The notes below the pieces were generated by a model. That model did no database searches and was not told where the DNA came from. It saw only the letters and a list, made by a program, of their open reading frames with translations. From positions 1 to 15,594 of the forward strand of contig JAGWIH010000020.1 of the NCBI GenBank assembly GCA_028866355.1: DNA of 15,594 nt, in the 5' to 3' direction. How positions within the stretch are numbered: position 1 is the stretch's first letter; every line of letters begins with the position of its first letter. Below are positions 13,565-15,594 of this stretch, piece by piece. This DNA comes from Alphaproteobacteria bacterium (GTDB lineage Bacteria > Pseudomonadota > Alphaproteobacteria > ATCC43930 > CGMCC-115725). The translations under genes were made by a program, and so were the position numbers.

Positions 13565-13816
13565 TCAGCGGCCGCAGCTGATCCGCGTGTATTGACCGGT
13601 CTTCGGGTCGTTATAGGCGAGCGCGGTCGCCATCACCGTGCAGATGCTGTGCAGCGTATAGGTGCTGAAGGCGTGCGGCGCCGTGCCGTGGGTATGGTAG
13701 CGAACGTACATGCGGATCTCATGGTCGCCGGGAATCGGCAGGAATGGAATCGCCAGCGCCAACAAGGCGAGGAACGCAATCGCCACGTCGCGGCTGTTCG
13801 ACCAATTGATCTGCAT
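13565..13816 (-). CDS. Hypothetical small single-pass membrane protein
   Basis: This is an 83-residue protein I do not recognise. It has one hydrophobic helix (about residues 10-27, ending IPFLPIPG) after a short polar N-terminus, so it is either anchored in the inner membrane or exported. The rest is a polar domain rich in Tyr, His and Thr with two cysteines, a MYVRYHTHGTAPHAFSTYT stretch and a C-terminal DPKTGQYTRISCGR. The ATG at 13816 is favoured by a strong GGGAGGGA ribosome binding site six bases upstream; the frame is open further upstream but that part shows no conserved character. It ends six bases from the stop of the glycosyltransferase on the other strand. A link to the lipid-remodelling genes is not shown. 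Confidence 0.6.
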   Translation of the reverse strand: MQINWSNSRDVAIAFLALLALAIPFLPIPGDHEIRMYVRYHTHGTAPHAFSTYTLHSICTVMATALAYNDPKTGQYTRISCGR

Positions 13817-13932
13817 AGGATCCCTCCCACACGGCGGCTCGAAACACGAGGCTTGAAGCCGCTCCAAAAATTCTAAGCCGCGGCGCAGCACGCCATCCCC
13901 GACGGCAGCGCCAAAGCGCTCTTTGGCCTGCG

Positions 13933-13947
13933 TTAACAGAGACTTAA
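13933..13947. promoter_or_regulatory. CtrA-type site, TTAA-N7-TTAA
   Basis: TTAA (13933-13936) and TTAA (13944-13947) are separated by exactly seven bases, which is the full CtrA consensus spacing. TTAA is rare in this GC-rich window (about ten occurrences), so the pair is unlikely to be chance. It lies between the divergent small membrane protein and aminotransferase genes. Activation or repression cannot be told. Confidence 0.4.
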
Positions 13948-14093
13948 GCGCGCACCGCGTGCGCGAAAGCCGTAGCATTGCGGTGGATTGAGGCGGTAGG
14001 ATGGCGGCGAATCGCGCCGCGCTGATTTCCGTTCCCTGTCGAGAATGGCATTGTCCCGGTTGCGCATCTGGAAGCGCCACGTCGAGCCGCAAG

Positions 14094-15326
14094 ATGGAAG
14101 AATTTTATCGCCTCAAGAGATTGCCGCCTTACGTCTTCGCCGAAGTCAACGCGCTGAAGGCGAAGGCGCGCTCGGTCGGCAGCGACGTCATCGATCTCGG
14201 CATGGGCAATCCCGACGGACCGACGCCGCCGCATATCGTCCAGAAACTGCTCGAGACGGTGCAGAATCCGCGCGCGCACGGCTATTCGGTGTCGCGCGGC
14301 ATCATGGGGCTGCGCCGCGCCCAGGCAAAATATTATGCCCGCCGCTTCAACGTCGAACTCGATCCCGACCGCGAGATCATCGTCACACTCGGCTCGAAGG
14401 AAGGTCTCGCCAATCTGGCGCAGGCGATCACCGCGCCCGGCGATATCGTGCTGGTGCCGAACCCGTGCTATCCGATTCACGCTTTCGGATTCATCATGGC
14501 CGGCGCGTCGGTGCGCAGCGTGCCGATCGGTCCCGGCATCGACTTCCTCAAGGAACTGAAACAGGCGGTCGAGCAAAGCTCGCCAGCGCCCATTGCACTG
14601 GTATTGAACTTCCCCGCCAACCCGACGGCGCAGGTCGTCGATCTGGATTTTTACGGCGAGGTCGTCGAATTCTGCCGTTCGCGCAACATCTATCTGTTGT
14701 CCGATCTTGCCTACGCCGAAATCTATTTCGACGGCAATCCGCCGCCGTCCGTGCTGCAAATTCCCGGCGCGCGCGACATCGCGGTCGAGTTCACGTCGCT
14801 TAGCAAGACCTACAACATGGCGGGCTGGCGCATCGGTTTCGCGGTCGGCAACCCGCGGCTGATCGCAGCGCTCGCGCGCATCAAATCCTATCTCGATTAC
14901 GGCGCCTTCACGCCGATCCAGGTGGCGGCGACAGCGGCGCTCAATGGGCCGCAGGAGTGCATCAAGGAAATCCGCGCGCGTTACAAGAAGCGTCGCGACG
15001 TTTTGGTCGAGGGCTTGCACCAGGCCGGTTGGCCGATTCCAGCGCCGCCGGCGTCGATGTTCGCTTGGGCGCCGATTCCCGAACGGTTCCGCGAAGGCGG
15101 TACGCTGGCGTTCTCGAAGCTGCTGCTGGAGAACGCCAATGTCGCGGTCTCGCCCGGCGTCGGGTTCGGCGAATACGGCGAGGGTTATGTCCGCATCGCG
15201 CTGGTCGAGAACGAACAGCGACTCCGCCAGGCCACCCGCAATATCAAGCATTTCCTGTCCGGAAAGAACACGGCCGGCGGCCGGCCCAAGGGCGAGAAAG
15301 TCCTGGCAGCGCCCGTCCGCGATTGA
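14094..15326 (+). CDS. AlaC-like class I/II aminotransferase
   Basis: This 410-residue PLP enzyme of fold type I belongs to the AlaC / LL-diaminopimelate aminotransferase-like group. It probably transfers amino groups between glutamate and pyruvate or a related 2-oxo acid. Visible residues are the PPYVF-x-VN opening (11-19), DLGMGNPDGPTP (34-45), GSKEG (100-104), NFPANPTA (172-179), D204 and Y207 in SDLAYAEIYFDG, the PLP lysine K238 in SLSKTYNMAGWRIGF, and substrate-carboxylate arginine R367 in YVRIAL. All are intact. Relatives begin with MEEF/SEEFYRLKRLPPYVF, so I favour the ATG at 14094, though its ribosome binding site is weak. An in-frame ATG at 14001 has a good GAGG and would add 31 residues with several cysteines. 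In many relatives this gene is next to hom; here rpmJ follows. Confidence 0.85.
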   Translation: MEEFYRLKRLPPYVFAEVNALKAKARSVGSDVIDLGMGNPDGPTPPHIVQKLLETVQNPRAHGYSVSRGIMGLRRAQAKYYARRFNVELDPDREIIVTLGSKEGLANLAQAITAPGDIVLVPNPCYPIHAFGFIMAGASVRSVPIGPGIDFLKELKQAVEQSSPAPIALVLNFPANPTAQVVDLDFYGEVVEFCRSRNIYLLSDLAYAEIYFDGNPPPSVLQIPGARDIAVEFTSLSKTYNMAGWRIGFAVGNPRLIAALARIKSYLDYGAFTPIQVAATAALNGPQECIKEIRARYKKRRDVLVEGLHQAGWPIPAPPASMFAWAPIPERFREGGTLAFSKLLLENANVAVSPGVGFGEYGEGYVRIALVENEQRLRQATRNIKHFLSGKNTAGGRPKGEKVLAAPVRD

Positions 15327-15351
15327 TTTTCCTGACCTCCCGGCCGGGCGG

Positions 15352-15381
15352 TTGACTCTATCATCGGTTCTCTCCTATTTT
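15352..15381 (+). promoter_or_regulatory. Probable rpmJ promoter
   Basis: TTGACT (15352-15357) fits the alphaproteobacterial -35, and TATTTT (15376-15381) is a 4/6 -10 with an 18-base spacer (or CTATTT with 17). Transcription would begin near 15388, about 30 bases before the rpmJ start. It is the best sigma-70-type promoter in the window. Confidence 0.5.
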
Positions 15382-15419
15382 CCCGGCCTTCCGAAAGTGC
15401 AAAGCAGTTTGGCCCCGTC

Positions 15420-15545
15420 ATGAAAATCAAGAATTCGCTCAAATCGCTGAAGGCGCGCGACAAGAATTGCCGCATCGTGCGCCGCAAGGGCCGCGTCTAC
15501 GTGATCAACAAGACCAATCCGCGATACAAGGCCCGACAGGGCTGA
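15420..15545 (+). CDS. rpmJ: 50S ribosomal protein L36 (zinc-free type)
   Basis: This short gene encodes 41 residues, MKIKNSLKSLKARD... to NPRYKARQG, a clear L36 protein of the large ribosomal subunit, which contacts 23S rRNA near the factor-binding region. Only one cysteine (C17) remains, so the C-x2-C-x12-C-x4-H zinc ribbon of the C+ type is absent; the RRKGRVYVINK core (21-31) is typical of the C- form, the usual form in alphaproteobacteria. The length matches that form. It is a single-gene unit with its own promoter-like element and a strong terminator, not part of the spc ribosomal operon. Confidence 0.96.
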   Translation: MKIKNSLKSLKARDKNCRIVRRKGRVYVINKTNPRYKARQG

Positions 15546-15567
15546 CAGCCGCTGGTGCCGCCGTTTT

Positions 15568-15594
15568 AAAAACCGCGCTTCGGCGCGGTTTTTT
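15568..15594 (+). terminator. Rho-independent terminator of rpmJ
   Basis: The stem AAAACCGCGC/GCGCGGTTTT is closed by a TTCG tetraloop (15579-15582) and runs into a T tract reaching the window end. The A-rich 5' side makes it partly bidirectional. It lies 23 bases after the rpmJ stop. Confidence 0.92.

Noticed and set aside
13563..13583. Inverted repeat GATCAGC/GCTGATC at the convergent gene ends
   Set aside because: It is a 7-bp stem with no T run on either strand; it lies mostly in the coding end of the small membrane protein, and terminator function is not supported.
13817..14092. N-terminal extension of the small membrane protein to a 175-residue product
   Set aside because: The extension has arginine-rich antisense-type composition, and the ATG at 13816 has a strong ribosome binding site.
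15338..15350. Palindrome CCCGGCCGGG as terminator of the aminotransferase
   Set aside because: The stem is very short, there is no usable loop and no T run follows; it directly precedes the rpmJ -35 element.

Overview
The window looks like a chromosomal segment of a GC-rich alphaproteobacterium. The evidence is a CpdR-type single-domain receiver, a DivK-like receiver, a zinc-free L36 protein, a PlcP/Agt lipid-remodelling pair and a ParB-like small protein of a kind I associate with rhizobia and relatives. Order and genus cannot be fixed from the sequence alone; Rhodospirillales-like or Hyphomicrobiales-like lineages are both possible. There is no integrase, transposase, CRISPR array or phage gene.

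Layout. (1) 1-880: the 3' part of a family III CoA-transferase, then a gene-free stretch with stacked hairpins, an unpaired UUUCCUCCC element and a strong intrinsic terminator, read here as a candidate small RNA. (2) 897-3138, minus strand: N-formylglutamate amidohydrolase, GNAT acetyltransferase, DUF486 membrane protein and a ParB-like protein, probably one transcript. (3) 3282-3771, plus strand: cpdR and tRNA-Val(GAC). (4) 3929-10688: an NCS2-type permease with an extra C-terminal domain, then a signalling block. On the minus strand run a hybrid histidine kinase, a DivK-like receiver and two STAS anti-sigma-antagonist proteins. An RsbW-type kinase lies on the plus strand, and a receiver-PP2C (RsbU-type) phosphatase on the minus strand. 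(5) 10752-11643: a dyad, a decayed tRNA-Val-like fragment carrying a promoter-like pair, and a BtuF-like protein without signal peptide. (6) 11645-13558: a four-unit, 11-bp-periodic Pho-box-like array followed by plcP and an agt-like glycosyltransferase. (7) 13565-15594: a small membrane protein, a TTAA-N7-TTAA (CtrA-type) site, an AlaC-like aminotransferase, and rpmJ with its own promoter and terminator.

How the genes may work together. Region 4 holds every component class of a partner-switching circuit (kinase, phosphatase, two antagonists) plus a phosphorelay (hybrid kinase, receiver), but no sigma factor. The most unusual point is that the neighbouring permease ends in a domain resembling the RsbW-type kinase with its ATP-binding residues lost, so a transporter may take part in partner switching. 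Region 6 reads as a self-contained phosphate-starvation operon that degrades phospholipid to diacylglycerol and re-glycosylates it. The other genes look like ordinary housekeeping functions.
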